Shown one piece after another: positions 32,701 through 47,700 of a stretch of 64,000 bases of DNA (position 1 is its first letter; the number at the start of each line of letters is the position of its first letter). Below the pieces are notes generated by a model. That model was given only the letters and a program-made list of their open reading frames with translations. It was not told the origin of the DNA and did no database searches. Source of the stretch: Limnoperna fortunei (lineage: Eukaryota; Mollusca; Bivalvia; Mytilida; Modiolidae); contig OX104113.1 in the NCBI GenBank assembly GCA_944474755.1, forward strand, positions 18,539,563 to 18,603,562. Reading direction: 5' to 3'. The translations under genes and the position numbers were made by a program.

Positions 32701-35700
32701 TACGTTAAAGTTTTTGGGTTACAACAGTTCCTCAGTAACCATGCATGGTAGGATGACAATATTTGGTTTATAGGTTGCTGTTGAATAGTATATGACTGTC
32801 TGGTAGGTGCCACCTGACCTTGACCTCAATTTCACCGTCCAGCGACCACGTAAAAGTTTTTGGGTTACGACTGTTCTCCTGTAACCACGCATGGTAGGAT
32901 GACAATATTTGGTATATATGTTGCTGATGAATAGTACAGGACTGTCTGGTAGGTGTCACTTGACCTTGACCTTAATTTCATGGTCCAGTGACTACATTAA
33001 AGTTTTTGTATTAGGACAGTTCCTCTGTAACTATGCATGGTATGGTGACAATATTTGGTATACAGGCCACTGCTGATATTTAATGCTATTTACGTAATGC
33101 TTATGACGAAATTTATTTTTGTTACTGATGTGGAATGCAGGCGAGACATTTTTCTGTGTCCACATTTGTTAGTAGTATTTCAGCATATTTTCCGTTTTTT
33201 TTATATTAATTGATATATTTGGGCTGAAGGAGCAGAACTTTGTAATTTGCTAATGAATATAATTACAAGCCATATATAACTATCACTTTGTAGACTTTTA
33301 ATGTCAAATCAAGATCTCCAGAGCCCTACTAATACATTATAAATTAAATTATTTATTTTACTTTAATTAAGTATGTAAACTGTTTTGTCAACACTAATTT
33401 ATACAAAGTGTTTGTTGACCACTATATTCATATAATGTGAATGCAGAGACATTTATTAAATTCTTTTTCAGGGTCATGTTATAAAACAAATTAAAAAATT
33501 CTCTTAGCTTGCAGCTTTCAGCTAAATATATGAAGTTTGCATTCATTTTTTTATATTTGTTTTTTTTTTGCAGGATGATCCAGGTCTGATACCTAGAATT
33601 TGTGAGGTAAGTATAATTTATTGATATTTTACAATATTTTTCTTTGATCTTTGTGTGCAATATTATCTCACTCCACAACCGTGAGATGAACCTATCTCAC
33701 CCTGCTGTCAAGATGTTGTTAAGTAAACATCTTGACATCACAATGATGCAAAACAGCCATAAACAGATTATTTATTTATTATGAAACCTGATGCATTTTG
33801 TTGTCATCTCATTTCAGGGCTGTCACCCTTTGATGAGATAGGGACCAGAAAATGCATCTCATTTAAAAAAAAACGTCAATAATATATAAATGTCTCACAA
33901 AGGATACATGTGTTTATATCTAGTAAAGTCATTTGAACACCATATTGAGTTAGTCTCTCTTTTTCACAAAAAGTTTCTTAGAAATTTAAAAAGTGCTACA
34001 ATGTACATGCACTAGTGATTTCTATCATGTCTTAAACAATGTCTGTAGAGAATTTATATTTTTTAAATTAAGGCAGATTTATCAACACAAAAGAATTATG
34101 ACTACAGTGTAGTTTCTCAATAATATTTTTCAGAATTTCTAAGAAATGAATGGTTGTGTTTGTACAATTTTCCAGTAAATGTAAATTGTTTGTTGCAAAT
34201 ATTAATTGGAGATAAGATATTTGTTAATATGATATAGAACTATTTTTAGCTCACCTGGACCGAAGGTCCATGTGAGCTTTTGCTATCACTTGGCGTCGTC
34301 GTCCGTCATCTGTCGTCCGTCGTATACTTTTTCAAAAATCTTCTCTGAAACCACTGGGCCAATTTTTTTCAAACTTGGCCACAATCATCCTTAGGGTTCC
34401 TAGTTTCAAGTTTATACCCAGGGTGTTGATCAACAGACAAATATGGCCACTGTTACTAAAAATAGAACATGGGGGTCAACACAGGTTTTTGATCATTATC
34501 TAAAAAACTATAATAGCTATAGAGAAAACCGTTACTTCAAATTGATCAGCACATTAAGGTCTACAATAGTTGCTATAAGTGCGAAGTTGTGTATTGGCGT
34601 CTTGTAGGATTTATCGCCCTTTTTTGACGATTTTTGACAAAATTTTTGGTATTTACAATATAACCTTAAAACTATACAAGGTAGAGTGAAACTGTAAATG
34701 GCAAAAATGATCAGCAATAAAAGCCCTACAATTCACTTGATTGGTCTGAAATTGTCAGATGACTCCTTATATGAGTTATTGCCCTTAAATGGTAATTTTT
34801 TATGAAATTTTCTGTTTTTTTCCTGTAACTTAAAAACTATAACAGCTAGAGTAAAACTGTAAATAGCAAAAATGATCAACAATACAAGCCCTATAATTCA
34901 CTGAATTAGTCTGAAATTGTAAGATGACTCCTTATGGGAGTTATTGCCCTTAAATGGCAATTTTTTATGAAATTTTCGTTTTTGTCCTGTAACTTGAAAA
35001 CTATAGCAGCTTGATTGAAACTGTAAATTGCACAAATGATCAGCAATAAAGACCCTACAATTCTCTTGATTGATCTGAAATTGTCAGACAACTGCTTTAA
35101 TAAGTTATTGCCCATAAATGACAATTTTTTATGAAAATTTCCGTTTTTGTCCTGTAACTTAAAAACTGTAACAGCTAGAGTGAAACTGTTAATAGCAAAA
35201 ATGATCAGCAATACAAGCCCTACAATTCATTTAATAGTCTGAAATTGTCAGATGACTCCTTATAAGGGTTATTGCCCTTAAATGACAATTTTGTTATGAA
35301 ATTTTCCATTTTTGTCCTGTAACTTGAAAACTATAGTAGCTAGATTAAAACTGTAAATTGCACAAATGATCAGCAATAGAAGCCCTACAAATGATTGCTT
35401 AGTCCAAAATTGCAAGATGACTCTTTATAGGAGTTATTGCCCTTTCATTATGAATTTGGACAAATGAACAGTTTTTTAATTATAAATTAGTCTATAACGC
35501 ACCTATTAGTAGAGTAAAACTGTAAATTTCTAAAGTACCCTAAAGGACAATGCCTAAAAACCATTTAATTTTCAGAAATTGTCGATGGCACCTTATAGGA
35601 GTTATTGTATTTAACAAATTTTTTGAAGAACTGTCTAGTTTTTGCACAGTAACTTAAAAGCTATAACAACTAGACTGAAACTGTTAATTTCAAAAATTTC

Positions 35701-38700
35701 AATATAGTTTAAGTCATTTGGATTCCAGGTGAGCGATTACAGGCTCCTGGGAGCCTCTAGTTTATTTTTGGGCTTCAATTGAGAAGTGTTCATGACAATT
35801 TTAATCTTACACCTTGTTGCGGCTGCAGCACAAATGAAAGTTTCTCTGTAAAGTGCATTGTATTTCTCAATACTAGGTATTACTGTCACCAAAATTACCT
35901 TGAAACATATTCTTTCGTTGCACATATATACTAGTACAATAATATTATTTAGTAATGGGTCAAAGAAAATATTGAATACTTGTTGAGATTGCTTTAAATT
36001 GCCTACTAATAATATGTAGTACAATGCCCTTTACCTACATGTATAATACATTTAGTATACATGTACTATATTAAGTGTCTTTATTCAAAACAATGTTTTT
36101 ATCTACTTTTATAATTATTTATAATACATCTCACTTTATAGTGTTTTGTACTATTACTGTAAACAGTTTTTGTTTGCTTAAATGTATATAATTTTTTGTG
36201 TGACAATTGACACAATTATTTTCGTGAATTGACCAAACTAACAGTGAGATTCATATATGCAGTAAATGCAGTCAACACAAACATTTCCAAACCCAGGAAT
36301 TCCATCCTTTTCACATACTATATAACGGTGTCTTTGAATCCTAGTAAGGTACATATACTGCCAGTACATTGTATCATTATACATCATACTAAGCTTCACC
36401 TTAGTTTCAGATAATGTAGGTTTTGAGATTTGAGCATTTAAATGTAACGTACTGCTATAATTTATAGATGACACAACATTGATTTCATGCATAATAACAG
36501 TGTGTTTTATGTCCCATATAAAATTGTTTAAGTAACAAACATTTTTTGGCTTCTGGATTTCCATTTTAATGTATTGATGTTTCGTGACTTGTTATTTATT
36601 CAGTTTATTTTATTCAGCATTGACATCATTATGTTTTCTATATTTGATTTTTAACATTGTATATATTTGCAGTTAGTCTCCTAGAGTTATAAAGTTCATG
36701 CCAAATATTGTACAAATTTGAATTCTTTTTCTTAACTGAAATTTTTGTTCTAAATACAGATACAGATTCATCTAAAAAGAATGAAATGTTATTTACTTAA
36801 TGTGAAATTGATAAGTTATAAGTTAAGCACATAACATAAATAATTTTGAGATCACATGTATCTATAATCTGTAGGTTAAATCTTATTCAGTCACAGTTTA
36901 CTGTTCGAGTATCTCAAGGCATTATGCGAATAGACTTCAGCAATAAACCTCAGCATGCAACTATCAGCTTCCAACTGATCTATAGACCCTCAGCTTTCAA
37001 TAGCTAAATAGACTCTCAGTATACAACTGATCATATATTAAAAAAAAACTGGGAAATTTTAATTTGCTAATAAAAAATTTAGATGTAAACTTCATTGAGT
37101 TGTTAAATTACTGGTAAATGAATATCAGAAGTGGTTACAAAGACTACTTAAGACCTGATAAATCTAAAGTTGCTTTAGACCAGCCAGGAAGAAGCATCAT
37201 TTGATGAAGTTACTACTCAGACCAATTTTAAAATAAGTTATATCCAATTATCATGTTGGTAGTACAGGATTTGTGTGGTATAATATCCACTGCACCAGGA
37301 CATGATATGAGTCTGTGGACTAAAAAAAATATTTGTTTACCCTATAGTAAGCAATTATGGTTATTCTCATAAAACAGTACCCCAACCTACGTAGTAAACA
37401 GATAAAACATCCAGAATTCTATATTATCAAATCATTTGGCAGTCTAAACACTTTAAATAAACTTAAACATATATTAAATTAGGTTGTTGAAAAGTTTTTC
37501 TTTCTATAGGTGAAGTGATTTCTAATCACGAACCTTAAAATACCTATCAGTTTCAAATATCCACGGTATTGTCAACGATTCAATAATCGTAGATTAGCTT
37601 TAAACACTTGTCATTTGATCAATCTAAAATAGGCATTTAATGTTTACTTATGTTATTTCTGCACGATTGCCATATCACTATACCCCAACATTGGAATAGT
37701 AATCATTTGTGACCATTTCTTATCACTGTAAAATTTATGTACTCGATACATTAAGTGTAAAACATGGCCTTACACAAAATATAAGTGCAGTTTTATGTTT
37801 ATATACTTTTAGTTATATACATCTGATTCCCCCCCCCCCCAAAAAAAAATAGATTCAGTATCTGTACAGTGGTACAATTTTTCTCCACAGAACCAAAAAG
37901 ACATTTTCTTGCCAAGAACTCTTCTTCTGAGTTACATAACAGTTTTAGCAGTCAGAATAGTTTTGGTGTTGATTTATATTTGGTGATATTTATATTGTTG
38001 ACAGTGTCATGAAATAGCTGTTTATTAGGCTGTAATATTTTCTAAAAGAAAGGGTATTGCATGTAATACACTTGTAGTATACACATGTAATTGGCTTATG
38101 TGTAATGCATATGTTATTGTACATGTATTATACAAACTTATATTTCATTGTTAATATGTTAATAATGATGAGTTTTCAGATAGAACGTTTAATTTGAATA
38201 TGGCTTTAATTTCAGGGTTTATTTAGCCATGTGGATGACTTTGAAGCCACAGATATAACATTTCAAATAAATATCAGGTATTGTTACCATGGTAATAGTT
38301 TATTTAATTTTGACGGTACCAATTTTCATGGTTTAAGAAAACAATGCAGTTTCTAGCATACTCAGTGTCACGGTTTTATCGTTTGCTTCTGTTGGAACAA
38401 TCAGGGGGTTGTATTTTATTGAGTACTGAAATGAATTGCCTGTTTCTATGAAATCCACAAGAATCATTTTTTAATTGTATCCAAATTACTGCAAATTATT
38501 TTTGTCCTATTTTTACATCTTTGGAATTTTTTTCAAGGGAAAGCGTAAATGGAGTTGTCTTTAAAATTGATACATAATCATTTAAGAGTTAAAATTAGTA
38601 CTCTGTGGTGATCAGCTACATTTTAATTGATTTTGCATCATATGAAGTTACACACTATTTCTTTAGTAATGGACTGGTTTAATATTAAAGTCTCTATGAC

Positions 38701-41700
38701 TATACTTTTTTGTACATAAATCTTACTGAAAATTTTAGGTTAAATTAATATCTCAGTGCAAACAAGGCCTATTTTGTGCATGAAACCAGTGCAAAACAAA
38801 AAATGTTTGTCTGATTTACAGATTTTCGTCAAAATCCAAATGTAAAAATGCAATAACTAATTGGCACTCCATAAAGTACATGTACAAGCCTCTCTAATTC
38901 AAAAACTGGAGTACTGATACCTGTACCCATGGCAACACTCCTAATAATTATTGGAAATCAATCCACGGGATACTGCATAATCCTGCTGACAAAAGAAAAG
39001 TACCAATCAAAACAGAGTGAAAACATAGAAATGTAACCTATTTGGTGCATGTAAAAATGTACCAGATTATTGGTGCCCAGTTTATAAATCTGTTAATTAA
39101 TATTTTATAAATGGTTTTTTGAGCTTCCAGAAATTGTTGACTTCATTGTTAATGTTTCAGCTATTTAGAGATTTATAATGAAAGAGTGAGAGATTTATTG
39201 CAACCCTCCTTGTCAAGAAAGAGTGAAAAATATACCCTTAAAGTGAGAGAACATCCCAAAGAGGGCACATATGTACATGGTAAGCTAATTATCATTTATA
39301 TTTCATGGATCTCAGCTCCTTGTGGTGCTGAGGTTTATAACAGTAAATTTATTCCAGTATATAATACTTAATTGAACATACAGTGTACATGGACAATCGT
39401 TTTTTTGAAGTTCTTCAAAGATATTTTTTGGCCGGATTTTACAGAGTGAAAATCCAGGTTATAATATAGTGAATGTCCGACTGGCGGGGAAAAAATTTTC
39501 GTAACAGTTTTCTCCACAACTAATAATCACATTCTCTTGAAATTTGGTATGCAGTATCAGCATGGCCTCCCATAACTTTGGATTCGATTTTAGGTCTATC
39601 GCTCATCTACTTCCTATTCAACAAAATCCTGCCATTTCTGTCTTTGAAGGATGTTTTACAAAATAAGTTTGTGATTGCTTTTATAGTGATCACTTTGCTT
39701 GCTAGGTAACATAAGGAGTAAATATGTAGCAAGTATTTATCTGCTCTTTACAGATTTATCTTCTCACATTGTCAAAGATAACGAACAAATACAGACACTG
39801 ATAGACAAAGGAAATGAAAGCAGGTGAGAATTTGAATTGGACAAACTGTTGTATTTACTAAAATAAAAGATATCTTTAAAACAAACATTGATCTCTTACT
39901 AGTATTCTCCATCAACTGTACAGATATTGACTGTTCGATACAATTTGTTGCCATAGATAATCACAGGAATATGTAATCTGTCCACTCACACTATAGAATT
40001 CTCAAATTTCAACAAAGTAATTTACAAACTGTAGAAATTATTATAATTAAAAATGTTGAGGCATTTTCTGGTTTTTTATTACCCAGTACAATTGATTCTT
40101 TGTTTGTCCAAATGTAGGAAATGGAAATTACAATTTTCTGCTATTTATAATCACAAATGATTCTTCTGACGTCATATTTCAAGTTTTGCAAAAATTGTGT
40201 TGTTGACTTGGTAAATTAGTTTTAATATAAATGAAAAATAATCTTTAATCATCAGACTTTGCAAATCAAAGCATACATGTACCGGTAGTTTACTAAAATT
40301 GTCATCAGAAATCTGTACATTTTCATTTGAGTACACGTCAGATGAGGTTTTTGATATTGATCAATGTTATGAAATGTTGTTTTCTCTATTTTCCTTTTAA
40401 AAAAAGAATTTGAGATACTCAGATAGGTGAAATGTGTATTAAGCTGTCAATGTCAAGAATTGCTTAATCTTGTTTTGAAAACTGACATCAAACAGTCCAG
40501 TTAAACTACATTTCAAGTTGAATGTTCTTATCAAATTTAATATTTTTTGCTTTGATTTTGATATACAAAGTCCTAGTGTTTATTTTTTGTGTTTTTTTGG
40601 GTACATACACATTTGATTTAATTAACTATATGAAATCAAGTACTCCCTTTTATAAACAATGGTTATAACTGCAGACTTGTTTGTCATGAATAAACTGCAT
40701 TGTTTTTAATAATTTAAAGTTAAAATATGACTCAATAAAATCTGATTTAAAATATACCTAAACATTCATGTGTTTTATAATCTTGTATATATAGAAATGA
40801 CTAGAACATTTAAATATTTACGATTTTTCACCCCCCTTTAATTAAACTAAATGGATAAAGGTTCAACATTGAAAATAATTTAAATTGATCAAAAATATTT
40901 TGTAGTGTTTGAACAAGAACAATGCTATGTATGACCTTTGGTGAGATGTTCAAATAAAAGGTGACCCTGTAGAAATATTTAAACAATAAATGATAATACC
41001 CTCAATAGCTGGTCAATACCGAAAGTAGATTTGGATAATACCATCTATACATATTCATTGATAAAAGTAGATTTAATTGGCCTGTTGATATTATACATCT
41101 GTCATAGCAGGTTTAATAAATATTATAAAACAGAATAATGAAGATGTTTTTCTTTTAAAGAACATTAAATTTTGCATCACTGAATTCTCTTTTACTCCCT
41201 GTCACCTTAAACGAATTGTCAATATTTAGGTTGATAAATATTTAAATGTAGGCGATAGTTTCACAACTTAATATATATTATGGTTATTAGGTCATTTGTT
41301 ATACAGTCTTTTAGGAGATGATATATATTATGGTTATTAGGTCATTTGGTATACAGTCTTTTAGGAGATGGGATTTGTTGGTGGGTTTTGGGTTGATTTT
41401 TGCAGTTGAGCAAGGGTAATATGGGTTTGTCTTGATTTAACTTTACTTTTCTAAGACTGTCAAGCCATAACATTTACCAGCTGATAGCTTATGACTGGTA
41501 CCCTAAATTTGCCTGCAAATAAAACTGGTGCTTGGAGCAATGTTCTATATTGCTGAGGAAGTATATAACTTTTTAAAAAAACTTTTCTTGAGGCCTATTA
41601 CTATTTTGCACTGTTTTAACATTCATTTCTGTTGATCCAATTTTAGTTTCATGTGATTTCTGTCCATATCCAAACTCTATTGTAAACTGTGAACATCACA

Positions 41701-44700
41701 CTTCCATTATGTTTTCAGCAGTCAGTACTGGTTACCCAAGAACATATCATCTTCATATACTCGGTATAAACATTGTTGTTAAATACAAAAGTATCAGTTT
41801 TATTTCTATAAAGACATAGAAACTTACAAAGGCTGATGCATCTGAACATTTACTACTGTCATGCAAAAAATACTCCCACAGGTATATAGAGCTGAGAACA
41901 TTACATTGCTTATGTACCTGCAACTGATATACAGTGTATATGACTGAAAATATACAAAATTATATACTGTAATTTATATTTTATAGATTACAGTTGGCTG
42001 TAAATAGTGTTGACATTTGAAACACCCATGTACATACTCTATGGTTATAAACAAGGAATCTGGATACTACAGCTTCCAACCTTAATAAAAACTAGATCCC
42101 ACAATATAGTTTAAAATTGACGAAATTGGCATTAAACACCATTCAAACAAATGAACAATGACCAAAGAACAAAATACTTTAAAAAATAGAATGTTTTAAA
42201 TAGTTCCAATACTGTACAGTGTAACCTTAGGGCTTCTGTGGCCGAGTGATTAAGGTAGTGAGTCGTCTGCTGTTGATCACATGGTCTCCAACACTGAGGA
42301 TGCTAGTTGAGTCTCATGGCAAGTAGGGTGTACTCGACTCTAATCTAAATTTACAAGGATTACCAGTTTTCCAGCTGCAGGTCACTGGTTTTCTCTGGTT
42401 ACAATGGCTTCTTCCCCCAATAAAAACTGACACTATGATATTGCTGAAAAATTGCTGAAAGTGGCATTAAACACTATTCAAATGAACAAACAAACAAACA
42501 AAGGACATGTATTTTGTGCTTGCAAGGTATGAGGGAACATTTTTAAATACTTATTTAGCATTGGTCATGATATCATACAAGGAGATTCGAATAATAATGA
42601 AAAGCAATGTATCAATTATTGTCTTTTAACTTCAGGACTACAGCAGCAACCTATATGCATGACCACAGTAGTAGGAGCCATGCTATTGTCACAGTCAACT
42701 TTATACAGGTATATAATGTCACTAAACTGATTAACAGTCCTTAATTGTAGCTGTTCACATTTTAATCTTCTTAACTTCTACATTATGACAAACAATTATA
42801 AAAAAATTACTCCACAAAATCAGATTTTTTATTTGCTTTGTCAGATTTATTTCAAGTTTAAACTCTTATTAATATTAATTTGAAAATATATATAAATGAT
42901 GATTGTGGGTTTACTGTCTCTAATTAGAACAACCCTAGTACTGCTGCCCGATGGTTAGCTACGTCAATGGTGTGAAAGTATATATAAACAGTAGATAAAT
43001 CTAACACAGACTCATTAATTCAATAAATCTTAAAACGACAGTAAAAACAAAAGCTAATAAAAAAGCAAAGGGCATAAACTACTGGCTTTAAGGCATCAGT
43101 TCACTACATAGACATATCACCCCAACAAAAATAAAAGAACTGCACCTCTACAACTAAGAACCAGGTGAAGTGACCCACTTTATAAAAACTTACACAACAT
43201 GTAAAAAAATGCACCTCTACAACTCGGAACCAATTTACTTACACATGTAAATATTAATTGAACACAAACAAGTACTAATCCTTAAAGACAAGAACTATGG
43301 AGATGCCACAAGTAAAACAAAACATGTACTCTATTTACTATTAGTACAAACATAAACATTATGAGTTTGTACAATGACATTTTCACTATAAAGTACAATA
43401 ATGTTCGACACCAGTCCCATAGTTCCCTTCAGGCAATGTCGATATTAAGCAAAAAAAGTGAATACTATACATATCCAGTTACTAGTAACCTTAAAATTCT
43501 ATATCCCAAATTTGAAGAATTAATTACTGTCCAATAAAATTCATGATAGCTGCCAATATTAATAGTATGGAAAAATGCAATAAAAAAATAGTACAATCAA
43601 ATTGAGGAAAAGATGCATAAATCTAACAGAGACAAGAAAATGGTGGTCTATTTATTGGAAATATGTGCTATACCTTAATGTGCATTATGAACAAAAACAC
43701 AGTTATAGCTTGTTTTTTGTTACAAGGACAAATTTAAGTCTGACAAAAAGTCATATTTTTGTTGTATTAAGTGTGGATTATCAATTAATTTTAAATTAAA
43801 TTCAAGTATTGTTACATCAATAAAAGACTTAGTTTCATAATTGAAGATAAAAATCTTATTTTCGTCTGATTAAATGTGTTATATCATCATTTGACACTTC
43901 AGATTTTAATTAAGAAGTAGGTCATTCATAAGAAAAGACTTAATATTAATCTAATAATGAATGAAATAACGGATTATCAGCTGATTTAGGTTTGCAAAAT
44001 AGATGAGAGGGCTTTTAAGGGTACTATAATGAATTGTATGGTAACACATTGTATAAGAAGTCTTTGTATGATAAATGACAGTGTACACTAGTTGTAGCAG
44101 AATAAAATTGTCCTGTAATGTGAAAGATACAAAGTAACTGACCTGGAAATAAGAGAATTTGAACTAAATGCATTGATTTCCTTTGTCATTATTGAATAAA
44201 TAATTGTTTCTTATCATCAATAAAACATATATATAAGTAGGAGGATGAACCTGAAAACTTGTTGCCTGACCTGCGAGACATAATTTCCCCTTTGCACTCC
44301 TTTATTTTTGTCATTAGTGTTTGCAGAAATCACTTGAAAAATGTTCTTGTAATAAATTGCGCTTTGATGGAATTATAAGATCTTATCAAATTAATCTGAT
44401 TTTAAGGTTCGGCAAGGAGTTGAGATTGGCTGGAGGCATGATTTAAATACATATTTAACTCTTAATACATATTAAAGTAACAATTCTTTCAATTTACTAA
44501 CCTCTGTAAATTTTAAATGTTATACATTTAGTGTAAATAGTTAAAAGGCAATAAAAACATTGTCAGATATCTGTATATATGGGGTGTTTATGTTTATATC
44601 TTGACTTGTCTATTACACCTTTGACTTCTTGGGAATCAGATAGTGGACCAATGGTCATTATAATGTCCACTACAAATAATTAGGATTTAAGATTATACTA

Positions 44701-47700
44701 GTAACCTCAAGGCAGTATGCATTGATCTGCGTACATCTATACTTGACCACAAACATTGAATGTGAAGACTTACTATGTGTTAAACATGAGGTTTTACAAA
44801 CTACAGACCTCCTGGTCGAATTGAAAACAGTCCCTCAATATGGGGTCAAGTAGGAATTGTCAGAATAATCTTGTTAGGATCAGATTAGATGTAGTGTCAC
44901 AATACATGTATGTATTTTGACCAGAGGCCACATGTTTTCCTCTCTACTGATTACTGATATGCCTTTATTCTAGGACACATGTGCAAGTCATCAAACTTTA
45001 TTAAAAGTATTATACAACTCAAAACAATCCACTAACATGTTTAATGTTATAAAACACAAAACATATAATGTACTGGCACACTGAACATTGGGAGGTGTTG
45101 GGTTGGCTGGCCTGTGACTCTGCTTATCAAGTAAATCACAAAAAGCACATGGTTTTGGTAACCCTAAAATGGAAAACATTATAGATTCTTTATTATTAAT
45201 TTTAGTAGGTACATATGTATAACTATTAACTCTAGTATGAGTATGATATTGTTTGTTTTTATTTCTAGGCCAAATTAGAAGATAATCTACCTCATGAAAT
45301 TGTTAGCAAGATACATTTGGTGGATTTGGCTGGAAGGTATGCTACAGTATTTACAGATAAAATCATTGCCATTGTCAACCCTGTCATATGACACCACACC
45401 CCAGAATAATATTGATACAGTCATGTGATACAAAACAACCAATGCTTGTTGTCATTGCCATTATTAAGACCATTCCAGATTTTTAGTCAACCTTGGTATA
45501 GCATTTATTACACAAAAAGATACAGTCTTCAGTACAATTTACAGAAAAATTCCCAATTCTGGAAAAATATAAAATGTTCATACAGTTCCACACCAGGTGC
45601 ATAGCTTGAATAAGCATGTAAACTTTCTTTGAAATGTTAGAAAGCTGGTTTAAAAACTAGGAGTAGATAATGCCAAATAAGTACCCTAACTTTCCCAACT
45701 GACTGACTACATGTATAACCTGAGTTTTATGGTCAAAAATGAACAAACCTGTTTTTAAAATTTTTTTTATAGCTACTGAAAATGTTCGAATATTATAAAC
45801 AAACTTTCATTATCTCAGGTTGTGATGGTAAACTACCACATAAAGGAAAAATATTATGCACTTGCCTAGTCGAGAGGGAAATTCTTTTTTGCAGAATTTC
45901 ATTTACCATAACACATTTAACTAGAGTCAGTATGTTTTTATATCCCCGCTTCGAAGAAGAGGGGTATACTGTTTTACCATTGTCCGTTCGATCGTCTGTC
46001 CATGCCTCCATCCGTAACAAAAATATCCGTCCTAGTTTTCTAAGGAACTATAGCATGCAGAAGCCTGATATTGTGTCATATGGTGCAATAGAGATTTCAT
46101 GCTCCTTGATCTTCTAATTCCAGTTTATGGAATACTTAAATTTTTTACACATAGTTGACATACATGTACATGCAAAATTTTTGGGAAAAGGGGGTATAAC
46201 TAGTGAGCTCACATTCCACACTTGTTTTTTTTCATTAATGCCTTCTGAACAGCAGAAAGATAAGTGCAATTTATCTAATAAAATGAATAACATGATGATG
46301 TATAAAAATGAAACTATATTAAAATTACTGATTAACAGACTTGAGAACAAATTACATGTAATTATATAGCAAATAAGTGAGTAAAATCAGTAGATTGTTG
46401 GTTTTGTTATCTGAACCAACTTTTATATATCAGTAATTCGAATTTTTTGTGGGGCTGCTTGAAGTGCAAACCCAGATTACAATATGGTGAAATCTGACCA
46501 AAAAAAAGGGTTCCTATATTTTGTAACCAACTACACCTTCAGTTTTCAACTCCGATCTATAAAACTTCACAGAATGATTGCACATATATTGGAGTTGTCC
46601 ACCTTGTGTTATGGAATTGTTCCAAAAATGTTTTTCCCAGTTTCTTATACTTCTGAACTTGGTCATTTTTAGCAAATTTTTAAGAAGACGGTATCTTTTT
46701 GTGTAATCAACTCCTCCTACCATTTTCTACACAGACCCCAAACTTTCTTCATCAATATATCAAACCCTTCCTAATTTCTTAAGGCACATGTTTTGCAACT
46801 CATTTTCAGACTGTTTTTTTTCTATGTACACAGTTGTATGATGGGGGATCACTGGGATTTTTCTAGCATTTACAGTAGTGAAATTTGCATGACATTTCCA
46901 CATTAGTTTTCTGCCTTCAATATAAAAACAACTTTCCATTTAAACATTAACTACAATATAGCTATTAGTAAAATGAACAAATCTGGTGGAAATGCTACCA
47001 ATCTCATGATTTGGCTGTTGCTTATAAATAGTTGCGAATGCATTTCATTTACAAACTAGAATGAATATTAGAAGAAGTTTGTGGTTAACAGTTCATCCTG
47101 TGTACTATTATCTCATAAACATGACATTCTTGTTAACAAATTCATTTCCACCTGAGCAATGTAAATTTCTCAGTTGATTAAATACAGCACATTATCCTAT
47201 GTGTTCAATGCATCCCCAAATAATGATTTAACATAAAAAGCCTATTATTATCAAATACATTGGGAGGTTTGCTGCTCTGTAAAGATCATCTCAGGTCAAA
47301 CTCATAAAAAATGAAAGATGGTATAAGACATAGTTCAAAGCAAAGGGTATGAAGAAATTTCTTCCACAGTTTGATTTTATTGTGATTTTATGTTAATGTA
47401 GTAATATTGCATGAAATGCATTGTTGTCCTAAGGAATGCCATTATCAAGTGTGAACGTGTCAACTTGAAGAAGTAAAGTATTATGTTTTCAAGCCAATAA
47501 GAACACACTTTCATTTGAGAGGGTGGGGACCATACAAGATTTTCAAATTAGGCACATAATTTGTTAAATAAACAAATAATTTTTATCAAAGTATTGGTCC
47601 TGGGCCAGCTTCTCTTGTCCCCCTACTTGCATGTCTTCAATTACATGATATAAATTGTTTGTTTTTTTTGTTTGTTTGATGGTGTTTAAAGCCACTTTTA

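Noticed and set aside
34532..35211. Repeated minus-strand frames with a common [10 protein letters not shown] motif
   Set aside because: The repetition follows the 165-bp core units of the 34248-35762 element.
42231..42310. Possible tRNA gene
   Set aside because: A-box-like head is present, but the B box and acceptor stem are degraded and the sequence continues into a SINE body with a repeat tail.
45782..46369. Several overlapping frames of 75-111 codons
   Set aside because: They overlap or border a hairpin-ended repeat and have no conserved motif; none joins the kinesin frame.
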